From Allopontixanthobacter confluentis (GTDB taxonomy: Bacteria; Pseudomonadota; Alphaproteobacteria; Sphingomonadales; Sphingomonadaceae), in the NCBI RefSeq assembly GCF_009827615.1, contig NZ_WTYU01000001.1, positions 48,501 through 112,500 of the forward strand: a stretch of DNA of 64,000 nucleotides, written 5' to 3'. Below the pieces are notes generated by a model that was not told the origin of the DNA, did no database searches, and saw only the letters and a list, made by a program, of their open reading frames with translations. Position 1 is the stretch's first letter, and every line of letters starts with the position of its first letter. The position numbers and the translations under genes were made by a program. Shown here piece by piece: positions 56,099-64,000 of this stretch.

Positions 56099-57400
56099 AT
56101 GACTGATACCCTTACCCCCAAGGCGATTGTCGCCGCGCTGGACGAACATATCATTGGCCAGAAAGATGCCAAACGCGCTGTGGCTGTGGCCTTGCGCAAC
56201 CGCTGGCGCAGGCAGCGTCTGGGCAGTGATTTGCGCGATGAAGTTACGCCCAAGAACATCCTGATGATCGGGCCCACCGGCTGCGGCAAGACCGAAATCA
56301 GCCGTCGGCTGGCCAAGCTGGCCGATGCGCCATTCGTCAAGATCGAAGCGACCAAATTCACTGAAGTGGGCTATGTGGGCCGCGATGTGGAGCAGATCGC
56401 CCGCGACCTGGTGGAAGATGCCATCCGGCTGGAAAAAGACAGCCGCCGCGAAGCCGTGCGCGAAGCGGCGTCAAAGGCGGCGATGGACCGTTTGCTGGTT
56501 GCCCTGGTGGGTGAAAACGCCTCCGAAGCAACGCGCGAGAGTTTTCGTGAGCGGATCGTGCAGAACGCCATGAATGACGTGGAAGTGGAAATCGAAGTGC
56601 AGGATACGCCCTCTGCGCCGATGGAAATTCCCGGCATGGGCGGCGGCATGGGCATGATCGATCTGAGCGACATGATGGGCAAGGCGTTCGGCAAGGCCAA
56701 TACCAAGCGCCGCAAGCTGACCGTGCCGCAAGCATGGGACAAGCTGGTCGACGAAGAATCCGAAAAGCGCATGGATCAGGACGATGTAGCCCGCGTGGCG
56801 CTGCATAATGCTGAAACCAATGGCATCGTGTTCCTCGATGAAATTGACAAGATTGCCGTCAGCGATGTGCGCGGCGGGTCGGTCAGCCGTGAAGGCGTGC
56901 AGCGCGATTTGCTGCCGCTTATCGAAGGTACCACGGTGGCGACCAAATATGGCCCGATGAAAACGGACCATGTGCTGTTCATCGCCAGCGGTGCTTTCCA
57001 TGTGGCAAAACCATCGGACATGCTGCCTGAATTGCAGGGCCGTCTGCCCATCAGGGTCGAACTGCGCGCCCTGACTGAAGAAGATTTCGTCCGCATCTTG
57101 AGCGAAACACGCGCCAATCTGGTGTCCCAGTACAAGGCGCTGATCGGTACAGAGGACGTCACGCTTGATATCACGACAGATGCCATTGCCGAAGTTGCCC
57201 GCATGGCCGCGCAAGTGAACGAAAGCGTCGAGAATATCGGTGCCCGCCGGTTGCAGACCGTAATGGAAAAACTGCTGGAAGACCTCAGCTTCGAGGCGGA
57301 AGATCTGAAGGGCCAGACGGTTACAGTGGATGCCGACTATGTGCGTGAGCGGCTGGCGGATCTGGCCGGAAATACAGATTTGAGCAAATATATCCTGTGA
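56099..57400 (+). CDS. hslU: HslU ATPase subunit
   Basis: The 433-residue AAA+ protein has Walker [10 protein letters not shown] near residue 60, the pore motif GYVGRDVE, an I domain (about 110-225), Walker [12 protein letters not shown] and the sensor [17 protein letters not shown]. It unfolds substrates for HslV. The C-terminal LSKYIL tail docks HslV. Confidence 0.97.
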   Translation: MTDTLTPKAIVAALDEHIIGQKDAKRAVAVALRNRWRRQRLGSDLRDEVTPKNILMIGPTGCGKTEISRRLAKLADAPFVKIEATKFTEVGYVGRDVEQIARDLVEDAIRLEKDSRREAVREAASKAAMDRLLVALVGENASEATRESFRERIVQNAMNDVEVEIEVQDTPSAPMEIPGMGGGMGMIDLSDMMGKAFGKANTKRRKLTVPQAWDKLVDEESEKRMDQDDVARVALHNAETNGIVFLDEIDKIAVSDVRGGSVSREGVQRDLLPLIEGTTVATKYGPMKTDHVLFIASGAFHVAKPSDMLPELQGRLPIRVELRALTEEDFVRILSETRANLVSQYKALIGTEDVTLDITTDAIAEVARMAAQVNESVENIGARRLQTVMEKLLEDLSFEAEDLKGQTVTVDADYVRERLADLAGNTDLSKYIL

Positions 57401-57416
57401 TGGCGTATATCCTGTA

Positions 57417-57821
57417 ATGGCGAAAGCGGTCAGCGACAGCGCGCAGATGATTGCGCGCATGGCACCAGTGCTGGACTCGCAGGATTACTGTTTCTGTCAC
57501 GTGGCGGATGATCATAAATTCCACGCAGCATCGGTTCTCGCCACATTCCGCGAAGAAGAGGGCCTGACACTGGTGCTGCCTTTGGCGCAGGCGCAGGCAG
57601 CCGGATTAGCTGGCCCAGCCTTTCGGCGGATCACACTGCAGGTCCATTCTGCGCTGGAAGGCGTGGGGTTGACTGCCGCTGTTGCCGGCGCGCTGGCCGA
57701 GGGCGGTATCGCGTGCAATGTCGTGGCTGCGTTTTACCACGATCATATTTTCGTGCCTTCGGCACAGGCCCGTGATGCGTTGTCAATTCTGCAAAGATTG
57801 TCTGCTGCGGCACGCCGCTGA
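57417..57821 (+). CDS. ACT-domain protein (COG3602/DUF2241)
   Basis: The 134-residue protein has two ACT-like units: VLDSQDYCFCHVADDHKFHAAS and ITLQVHSALEGVGLTAAVAGALAEGGIACNVVAAFYHDHIFVPS. ACT domains bind amino acids; the ligand here is unknown. It follows hslU by 16 bp and may be cotranscribed. Confidence 0.88.
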   Translation: MAKAVSDSAQMIARMAPVLDSQDYCFCHVADDHKFHAASVLATFREEEGLTLVLPLAQAQAAGLAGPAFRRITLQVHSALEGVGLTAAVAGALAEGGIACNVVAAFYHDHIFVPSAQARDALSILQRLSAAARR

Positions 57822-57960
57822 GGCAGTGACGGACCGGTTTTGCGGCTTGACGTTCGTCGATACGCATCAGGCGTTGGTCTGACAAAACCCGCGAAATCAT
57901 TGAAATGTCATGGCCTGCTTGGTTTATCTGCTCCTGACTGAAATTCAGGAGGGGTCCATC

Positions 57961-60792
57961 ATGTTTCGTACAATTCTCGCCTCAGGCGCCACAGTGCTGG
58001 CATTGACCGCGTCCATGCCGCTGGCGGCACAGGACGCAAAAACATCAGGCGCGCTGACCGCGCCAGAAATTTCCTATGAGGAATGGACACTGGCCAACGG
58101 GCTGCGCGTCATTGCGCTTCCCGATGCCAGCACCAGCACGGTGACGACCTCCATGTGGTATGATGTCGGTTCCAAACATGATCCCGAAGGCCGGTCGGGC
58201 TTTGCCCATCTGTTTGAACATATTCTCAGCCGCAAGACCGAAAATATGCCCTATAACATGATCAACCGTCTGACCGAGGATGTCGGCGGGCAGCGCAATG
58301 CCTCCACCGGGGATGACCGCACGAATTATTACGAAACCGTGCCTGCCGAATATCTGGAAACCATGCTGTGGACCCATGCCGAACGCATGGCGCGCCCGGT
58401 GGTCGATGAAGAAGTGTTCGAAAAGGAACGCTCCATCGTGAAGGAAGAATTGCGCCAGCGCATTCTTGCGCCGCCCTATGGCCGGCTGCGGATGGTATTT
58501 ACCGAAAATGGCTATGACATCCTGCCCAACCGCCGCCCCGGCATTGGCAATATCGACGAACTCGATGCCGCCACGCTGGATGATGCCCGCGCATTTCATC
58601 AAGCCTATTACGGCCCCGATACGGCGACGATGATTGTGGCTGGCAATTTCGAAACCGCAAAATTGCGCGCCATGATCGACCAGTATTTTGCCGCCATCCC
58701 GCGCCGTTCGAATGCCATTCCGCTGGAAATAACCGCACGCGAAGCCACCCGTACGCAGCCCCGCAGCGTGGTGGCCACTGCCCCCAATGTTCCGCTGCCT
58801 GTGGTCGGCTATATGTGGCAGCTGCCCGGTCAGGCAGACCCTGACATTGCCGCGCTGAGCGTGCTGGATGCGATCATGTCCAATGGCCAGAACAGCAGAC
58901 TTTACCAGGCGCTGGTTCGCACCGGCAAGGCGGTGCAGGCGCAGCAAGGGGTAAACACCAATGAAGATGGCGGATTTTTTGTAAGCTTCGCCATTTTGAA
59001 TGCGGATGCCGACATGGATGAGGTTTCGGGCCTGCTGGCTGCTGAAATCGAGAAGATCCGCACCACTCCGGTGACGGCTGCGGAATTGAGTGAGGCGAAG
59101 AACGAATGGGTTTCGGCAACCTTGCGCCGCCGCGAAACCGCGCAGGGCAGGGCATTTGAACTGGGCGAAGCGCTGGTTTCCACTGGCGATCCCAAATCAG
59201 CAGACCGGCTGCTGGCCAACATCAGCAAGGTGACTGCCGCGGATGTAATGCGCGTGGCGAAGAAATGGCTCGACCCGAGGGGCCAGGTGGCGCTGCGCTA
59301 TGTTGCTGGCGAAGCGAACCCGGCAAGTTATGCCAACCCTGTTCCGATGCCCACATTCCGCACTGTGCCTGCCGCCACTGGCGAACCGGCTGAACTGAAT
59401 GCTGAAACGGTCCGGCAAGCCCCGCCTGCGCCGGGCACGATCCCGGCAGTAAGTCGGGCACCATTGATCCAAAGCGAGCTGGATAATGGCATCACGCTGG
59501 TCAGCACGCAGACAAGCGATGTTCCGCTGGCCACCATAACCGTGGTGCTGCCGGGCGGAACCAGCGCTGACCCGCGCGGCAAGGCGGGCCTTGCGTCGCT
59601 GGTGGCGGGTCTTGCTGATCAGGGAACCGCCACGCGCAGCGCGCAGCAGATTGCCCAGACACTGGAAAGCCTGGGGGCATCACTGTCGGCACAGGCAGGT
59701 TCCGATGGCGCTTTCGTCAGCCTGACAGCGCCGGTTGGCAATCTGGATGCGGCAGGCGCGGTGTTGTCAGACGTTGTGCGTAATGCAGTCTATCCGCAAG
59801 CGGATCTGGATCGGGAACGCAAACGCGCGATCGACGGTCTGCAGGTTTCCATGAAGGACCCCGGCGGCCTTGCCAGCATGATCGCTGCGCCGGTGATGTT
59901 CGGCACAGCGCCCTATGGCGGTGTTGCCACGACCGAAAGCCTGACAGCCATCACGCGTGATGATCTGGCCCGTTTCAGGCAGACATGGTGGCATCCTGCA
60001 GCAGCGCAAATAGTCATCAGCGGCGGCATTTCGGCTGACCGGGCCAAATCTGTGGCCAATGCGCTGTTCGGCAATTGGAAATCTGACCAGCCTGCACCGA
60101 CCCGTGTTGCCGATCCGTCAGGGCCAGCGCCTGCGCCGCGCACCCTGGTGATCGATATGCCGGAAGCGGGGCAGGCCATGGTGCTGGCAGGTGTCAGGGC
60201 AGTGTCGCGCAGCAGCGATGATTATTACCCGCTGCTGCTGGCCAACACGGTGCTGGGATCAGGTTCCAATGGCCGCCTGTTTGAAGAAGTGCGAACGAAG
60301 CGCGGTCTCAGCTATGGTTCGTACAGTTCCTTTGCCGGGTCGGCGGGGGATGCCGTTCTGACAGCCAGCGCGCAGACCAAGAATGAAACTGCTGACGAAG
60401 TGGCGCAGGTTATTCTGGACCAGTTCGCCGCATTGGCCGCAGCGCCCATGGTCAATGACGATCTGCAGAAAAGGCGCTTGTTCCTGGGTGGCAGCTACGC
60501 CCGCGCGCTGGAAACCAGCGCCGGTTTCAACGGGATAACGGCGGGCCTGCTGCAACAGGGCCTGTCGCCTGACGAAGCATCGCGGTTGGAAGAACGGTTG
60601 CTGGCAGTTTCACCCGAGATGACACTGGATGTGGCCGCGCGAATTGTCCGCCCGGAAGCGGCCACGTTGATCGTGGTGGGCAATGCCGCTGAATTCATCG
60701 ACGATCTGCGCAAGTTGCGCCCTGATCTGGAAGTGATTGCAGCGGCCGACCTTGATCTCAACAGCGAGACTTTGAAGAAACTGGCGGACTAA
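57961..60792 (+). CDS. two-domain M16 zinc peptidase (insulinase family), secreted
   Basis: The 943-residue protein has a signal peptide (cleavage near PLAAQ). The N-terminal half has zinc motif HLFEH (83-87), then GGQRNASTGDDRTNYYETVP and the distal Glu in VDEEVFEKERSIVKEEL. The C-terminal half (about 510-943) repeats the fold without the zinc motif. It is probably a periplasmic peptidase that closes around unfolded peptides. The ATG at 57961 has AGGAGGGG. Confidence 0.93.
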   Translation: MFRTILASGATVLALTASMPLAAQDAKTSGALTAPEISYEEWTLANGLRVIALPDASTSTVTTSMWYDVGSKHDPEGRSGFAHLFEHILSRKTENMPYNMINRLTEDVGGQRNASTGDDRTNYYETVPAEYLETMLWTHAERMARPVVDEEVFEKERSIVKEELRQRILAPPYGRLRMVFTENGYDILPNRRPGIGNIDELDAATLDDARAFHQAYYGPDTATMIVAGNFETAKLRAMIDQYFAAIPRRSNAIPLEITAREATRTQPRSVVATAPNVPLPVVGYMWQLPGQADPDIAALSVLDAIMSNGQNSRLYQALVRTGKAVQAQQGVNTNEDGGFFVSFAILNADADMDEVSGLLAAEIEKIRTTPVTAAELSEAKNEWVSATLRRRETAQGRAFELGEALVSTGDPKSADRLLANISKVTAADVMRVAKKWLDPRGQVALRYVAGEANPASYANPVPMPTFRTVPAATGEPAELNAETVRQAPPAPGTIPAVSRAPLIQSELDNGITLVSTQTSDVPLATITVVLPGGTSADPRGKAGLASLVAGLADQGTATRSAQQIAQTLESLGASLSAQAGSDGAFVSLTAPVGNLDAAGAVLSDVVRNAVYPQADLDRERKRAIDGLQVSMKDPGGLASMIAAPVMFGTAPYGGVATTESLTAITRDDLARFRQTWWHPAAAQIVISGGISADRAKSVANALFGNWKSDQPAPTRVADPSGPAPAPRTLVIDMPEAGQAMVLAGVRAVSRSSDDYYPLLLANTVLGSGSNGRLFEEVRTKRGLSYGSYSSFAGSAGDAVLTASAQTKNETADEVAQVILDQFAALAAAPMVNDDLQKRRLFLGGSYARALETSAGFNGITAGLLQQGLSPDEASRLEERLLAVSPEMTLDVAARIVRPEAATLIVVGNAAEFIDDLRKLRPDLEVIAAADLDLNSETLKKLAD

Positions 60793-60820
60793 ACGCAAAG
60801 CCTGGCGGATGCCGGGAGAG

Positions 60821-60893
60821 AACAGGGGCCGACGCTGGTCCTGATGCTGGCCAATCCTGCCATCATTGGGCAAGAACAGCTTCGGCCCCTGTT
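60821..60893. repeat. 12-bp inverted repeat across the M16-ABC convergent junction
   Basis: AACAGGGGCCGA (60821-60832) and TCGGCCCCTGTT (60882-60893) pair perfectly across a 49-base loop. The second arm lies inside the last codons of the ABC gene. It may end transcription in both directions. Confidence 0.55.
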
Positions 60894-62692
60894 TCTGTTC
60901 TGGTTTCGGTTTGCTGGCGCAGCCACATCTCCGCATACAGGCCATCGCGTTCCAGCAGGGCGGCATGGCTGCCCAGTTCGGCCACCCGGCCTTCGTTCAA
61001 CACCAGAATCTGGTCGGCGTCGGCAATGGTGGACAGGCGATGGGCGATGGACAGGCTGGTGCGGTTTTCCGAAACCTGATGCAAAGTCATCAGAATGTCC
61101 TGCTCGGTGCGGGAATCCAGCGCGCTGGTCGCTTCGTCCAGCACCAGTATCGGCGGATTTTTCACCAGCGTGCGGGCAATGGCCACGCGCTGCTTTTCCC
61201 CGCCGGACAGTTTCAGCCCGCGTTCGCCCACTTCGGTGTCAAACCCCTTGGGCAGTTTTTCGATGAAGGGCAGGATGGATGCGCCGCGCGCCGCGCTGAC
61301 AATGTCAGCCTCGTCAGCGCCTTCGCGGCCATAGGCGATGTTATAGCCCACCGTATCATTGAACAGCACACTGTCCTGCGGGACAATGCCGATGGCAGCA
61401 CGCACGCTGTCCTGGGTGACTTCGGAAATATCCTGCCCGTCAATCAGGATGCGGCCTGACCATGGATCGTAAAAGCGGAACATCAACCGCGCGATGGTGG
61501 ATTTGCCCGCGCCTGACGGCCCGACCAGCGCAATATGCCCGCCTGCGGGGACATGGAAGGACAGGCCATGAAGGATGGTGCGGTCCGGCTCATAACCAAA
61601 CACCACATTATCAAACGTGATGTTAGGCTGGCGAATGGCAAGCGCGGGCGCGCCGGGCTTGTCCTGCACTTCCACTTCGCTATCCATCAGGCCGAACATG
61701 GCGGCCATATCGATAAGTCCCTGGCGAATGGTGCGATAGACCCAGCCCAGCATATCAAGCGGACGGAACAATTGCGTGAGATAGGTCTGAACGGCCACCA
61801 GATCGCCCACGCTAAGCCGGCCCTTGCTCCATTCCCATACGGTGAAAGCCAGCGCGGCCACCATCAGCAAATTCATGACCAGCGCCTGGACGATGTTGAG
61901 AAGGGCGAGTGAATTTTCGCTCTTTATCGCAGCCTTTGCATAGGCGCCGGTGGATTTGGCGTAGCGTTCCTGTTCCCGGTGTTCGGCGCCGAAATATTTG
62001 ACCGTTTCGTAATTCAGCAGGGAATCGACTGCGCGCGACAGGGCCGTGCCGTCCAGATCATTCATTTCAGCGCGCAATTTGGTGCGCCATTCGGTGATCC
62101 AGCGGGTCAGCGAGATATAGACGACCACGGTGATGGCTGTGGCAATCACCAGCTCGATGCCGAACATGGTGTAGAAAATCAGCGCGACCGCGATCAGTTC
62201 GATAATGGTAGGCGCGATGTTGAACAGCAGGAAATACAGCATCGAATCGATGCTTTTGGTGCCGCGTTCAATCGTCTTGGTAACTTCGCCCGTGCGGCGC
62301 GAAAGGTGAAAGCGCAGGGACAGGCGGTGCAGGCGGGCAAACACATCTTCCGCCAGTTTGCGCGTCGCATCCTGCCCCACGCGTTCAAATACGATATTGC
62401 GTATATTATCGAACAACGTGCTGGAAAACCGGCCGACGCAATAGGCAATGACGAAAGTCAGCGCCACTATCATGGCCGGATTGCCGTCCAGCGCCATGGT
62501 ATCCACCACGCGCTTCAGCGCCAGCGGGGTCAGCAGGACGATGCCCTTGGCCATCAGCACAACGACCATGGCCACCACGATCCGCATCCGCAGGTCAGGC
62601 CGGTCGGCTGGCCACAGATAGGGCAGGAACCGGCGCAGCGTTTTCCAGCTGTCGTGGTTTACAGGGGGCGGGGTGGGGAAATCAGGTGGCAT
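60863..62692 (-). CDS. Atm1-type ABC exporter (half-transporter)
   Basis: The 609-residue protein has six helices (about 40-330), with the segment LFNIAPTIIELIAVALIFYTMFGIEL typical of Atm1/HMT1, then an ATPase domain with GPSGAGKSTIARL, QDSVLFNDTVGYNI, LSGGEKQRVAIARTL and ILVLDEATSALD. Atm1 exports glutathione polysulfides for Fe-S assembly and metal resistance. The start at 62692 is preferred; an in-frame start at 62767 exists. The neighbouring sulfur genes of the window make a thiol role plausible. Confidence 0.9.
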   Translation of the reverse strand: MPPDFPTPPPVNHDSWKTLRRFLPYLWPADRPDLRMRIVVAMVVVLMAKGIVLLTPLALKRVVDTMALDGNPAMIVALTFVIAYCVGRFSSTLFDNIRNIVFERVGQDATRKLAEDVFARLHRLSLRFHLSRRTGEVTKTIERGTKSIDSMLYFLLFNIAPTIIELIAVALIFYTMFGIELVIATAITVVVYISLTRWITEWRTKLRAEMNDLDGTALSRAVDSLLNYETVKYFGAEHREQERYAKSTGAYAKAAIKSENSLALLNIVQALVMNLLMVAALAFTVWEWSKGRLSVGDLVAVQTYLTQLFRPLDMLGWVYRTIRQGLIDMAAMFGLMDSEVEVQDKPGAPALAIRQPNITFDNVVFGYEPDRTILHGLSFHVPAGGHIALVGPSGAGKSTIARLMFRFYDPWSGRILIDGQDISEVTQDSVRAAIGIVPQDSVLFNDTVGYNIAYGREGADEADIVSAARGASILPFIEKLPKGFDTEVGERGLKLSGGEKQRVAIARTLVKNPPILVLDEATSALDSRTEQDILMTLHQVSENRTSLSIAHRLSTIADADQILVLNEGRVAELGSHAALLERDGLYAEMWLRQQTETRTETGAEAVLAQ

Positions 62693-62776
62693 GGGGCACA
62701 CATCTGGTGCCGAAAGGTGGTGAGCGCAATGGCCTGACCAAACTCTAAGAGTGTGCTGCCCAGCCAAATCGGAATT

Positions 62777-63757
62777 TTACATTTTGCCGGTCCGCAACCT
62801 CCCGGTACGGTAATTCCTGCTGAGCCCGTTCTGAAATCCGGCCTCTCTTGGCAGGTCAAACAGCACCTTGCGCGAGGCAAAATCGATCGCAACACGGTCA
62901 AACATCCGCAAATTGCCCATTCCCAGGATGAGCGCAGGTTTGCGGGTCAGTTCCAGCACATCGAAGGCCGGGCTGTCGGTAAATGTGATCGGCACATTAT
63001 TAAGCTGCATCCCGTCAATCCTGAGCACCCGGGCGATGTCCTGCGACCCGGTCATGATGGCCCCGTTCACATCGGTTGCACTGGTCAGGTCACTGGTGCT
63101 GGCGCGCAGCTTGCGGCTGAGCGCCATATTGCCCACGCTGTTTTGTGCGCCCGTATCGATGATGACAGCGGCCCGCACCCCGTCGATGACGGCATCAGTG
63201 ATAATCAGCCGACCCAGTTTGCGCCGCGCGCGCACGACGATTTCATAGCCGCGATCACCGCTGGCTTCGCTCGCCTGATCCACCGCAATGGTATCCTGCC
63301 TGAAATCAATCAGCACTCGCATGTCCTGCAGGCTATCCAGACCCAGAATTCCGTCGGCCCCCACATGGCGCGCTTCCAGCAGGGGGGCAGAGATATTGTC
63401 AAACACCCGCTCTGCAAATTCCAGACCGTCCAGCGCCACCAGTTGCACCGGCACGCGGCTGGCCATGCCCACCACTGTGGCAACGCCCACGGGTTGCAAT
63501 TGCAATTTGTCGCTCAGGCCGCGGGTCACAACTGTGGCCTGCGATCCGGTATCGATCATGAAGCGGAACGGCCCCTGTCCGCCGATCGTAACTGGCACCG
63601 TCATTCGCTGGTATCGGTCTTCCTCGCCGCTCACTATCTCTGCCGCAGTGCTGGCGGCAGTGAGTTCCGGTGCGGCCATCTGGCCCGCGGGCAGCGCCAT
63701 CGACGCAGTTCCGGCAGCAGCAGCCAGCACGGCGTTCATGAACAGGGTGAGGGGCAT
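62777..63757 (-). CDS. two-domain retropepsin-like aspartic protease, secreted
   Basis: The 326-residue protein has a signal peptide (about 1-25), then domain 1 with FMIDTGSQATVVTRGL near residue 78 and domain 2 with VIIDTGAQNSVGNMAL near residue 215. Each DTG is an aspartic protease active-site motif, so one chain could form the catalytic pair like pepsin, or each half could dimerise. The start at 63757 has GGAGAG. Confidence 0.85.
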   Translation of the reverse strand: MPLTLFMNAVLAAAAGTASMALPAGQMAAPELTAASTAAEIVSGEEDRYQRMTVPVTIGGQGPFRFMIDTGSQATVVTRGLSDKLQLQPVGVATVVGMASRVPVQLVALDGLEFAERVFDNISAPLLEARHVGADGILGLDSLQDMRVLIDFRQDTIAVDQASEASGDRGYEIVVRARRKLGRLIITDAVIDGVRAAVIIDTGAQNSVGNMALSRKLRASTSDLTSATDVNGAIMTGSQDIARVLRIDGMQLNNVPITFTDSPAFDVLELTRKPALILGMGNLRMFDRVAIDFASRKVLFDLPREAGFQNGLSRNYRTGRLRTGKM

Positions 63758-63861
63758 AGAAGCTCTCCGGCGCTGCGCTATGGTGGCGCAGCATCCAAGC
63801 ATGATATCATGTCTGGTGCCCGCTCGCCAAATTACCATGCCGAGCGACCAGTGCGCCATGC

Positions 63862-64000
63862 TCAGGCAGGGGAGGGCGCTATTTTCCGCTGGCGCAGCAT
63901 GGCCCATGTTTCCAGCAGCATACCGCGCCAGAACAGCCACAGCACCGCTGTATAAGTCATGGCCCCCAAAGGCACGATTGCCAGCAGGCTGATTTGCGGC
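63862..64000 (-). CDS. C-terminus of a flippase/polysaccharide-export-like membrane protein (partial)
   Basis: Only the last 45 codons lie in the window. They encode a hydrophobic helix (LLAIVPLGAMTYTAVLWLFW) and a basic tail (RGMLLETWAMLRQRK), as at the end of Wzx/MurJ-like flippases. The family is a guess from this short segment. Confidence 0.45.
   Translation of the reverse strand, partial: PQISLLAIVPLGAMTYTAVLWLFWRGMLLETWAMLRQRKIAPSPA

Overview
The window is GC-rich, densely packed chromosomal DNA from an alphaproteobacterium, most likely Sphingomonadales (Erythrobacteraceae/Sphingomonadaceae type). This rests on gene content: EipA/DUF1134, a CC0125-type lipoprotein, COQ9, UPF0260, ubiquinol-cytochrome c chaperone beside DUF177, FixLJ and HslVU. 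Species cannot be assigned from sequence alone. I see no insertion sequence, prophage or CRISPR array.

The left edge (1-1619) carries a truncated gene for a SLOG-like nucleotide-sensor domain followed by two membrane helices and a SLATT-like tail, divergent from an ABC-F ATPase.

From about 4.2 to 41.8 kb lies a large stress/low-oxygen island. It holds a tandem universal stress protein, a FixL/FixJ pair whose PAS domain keeps the haem histidine and oxygen-sensing arginine, Hsp20, a split Blh-type persulfide dioxygenase plus DUF442 phosphatase-like protein, a VIT1-type transporter, a host-attachment-family protein and an SDR. An operon follows with an acyl-CoA synthetase, 2-oxoacid dehydrogenase E1alpha, E1beta and E2, and a stand-alone acyl carrier protein. 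Next come DUF2267, an unknown protein, a COG2187-like kinase, a divergent PRPP synthetase, an LptB paralogue, an MFP/ABC exporter, a second tandem Usp translationally coupled to a 2736-residue cyclic beta-glucan synthase and to PEP synthase, an NAD(P)H-quinone reductase-like protein, and an erythromycin esterase / hydrolase / phosphoribosyltransferase operon. The families (Hsp20, Usp, esterase plus phosphoribosyltransferase, COG2187 kinase) parallel the mycobacterial DosR dormancy regulon, here beside FixLJ. A 14-15 bp motif of the form YTACGNAWNNNTCC, resembling a FixJ box, recurs in at least six spacers of the island.

From 42 kb to the right edge the content is mostly core: tRNA-Ser(GCU), EipA, an aromatic aminotransferase, ribE/ribD, a DUF4402 protein, a YgjP-like peptidase, UPF0260, SCO1, an ankyrin protein, COQ9, feoAB behind a Fur-box-like sequence, ssb, DUF177, a ubiquinol-cytochrome c chaperone, bamE (preceded by three tandem 17-bp repeats), hslVU, an ACT-domain protein, a two-domain M16 peptidase, an Atm1-type ABC exporter, a two-domain retropepsin-like protein and the end of a flippase-like membrane protein.

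The island reads as a programme for surviving oxygen limitation: haem-PAS sensing, protein protection, sulfide/persulfide handling, PEP and acetyl-CoA rerouting, periplasmic glucan synthesis and nucleotide salvage. This physiological reading is inference; the gene identities and overlaps are read from the sequence.
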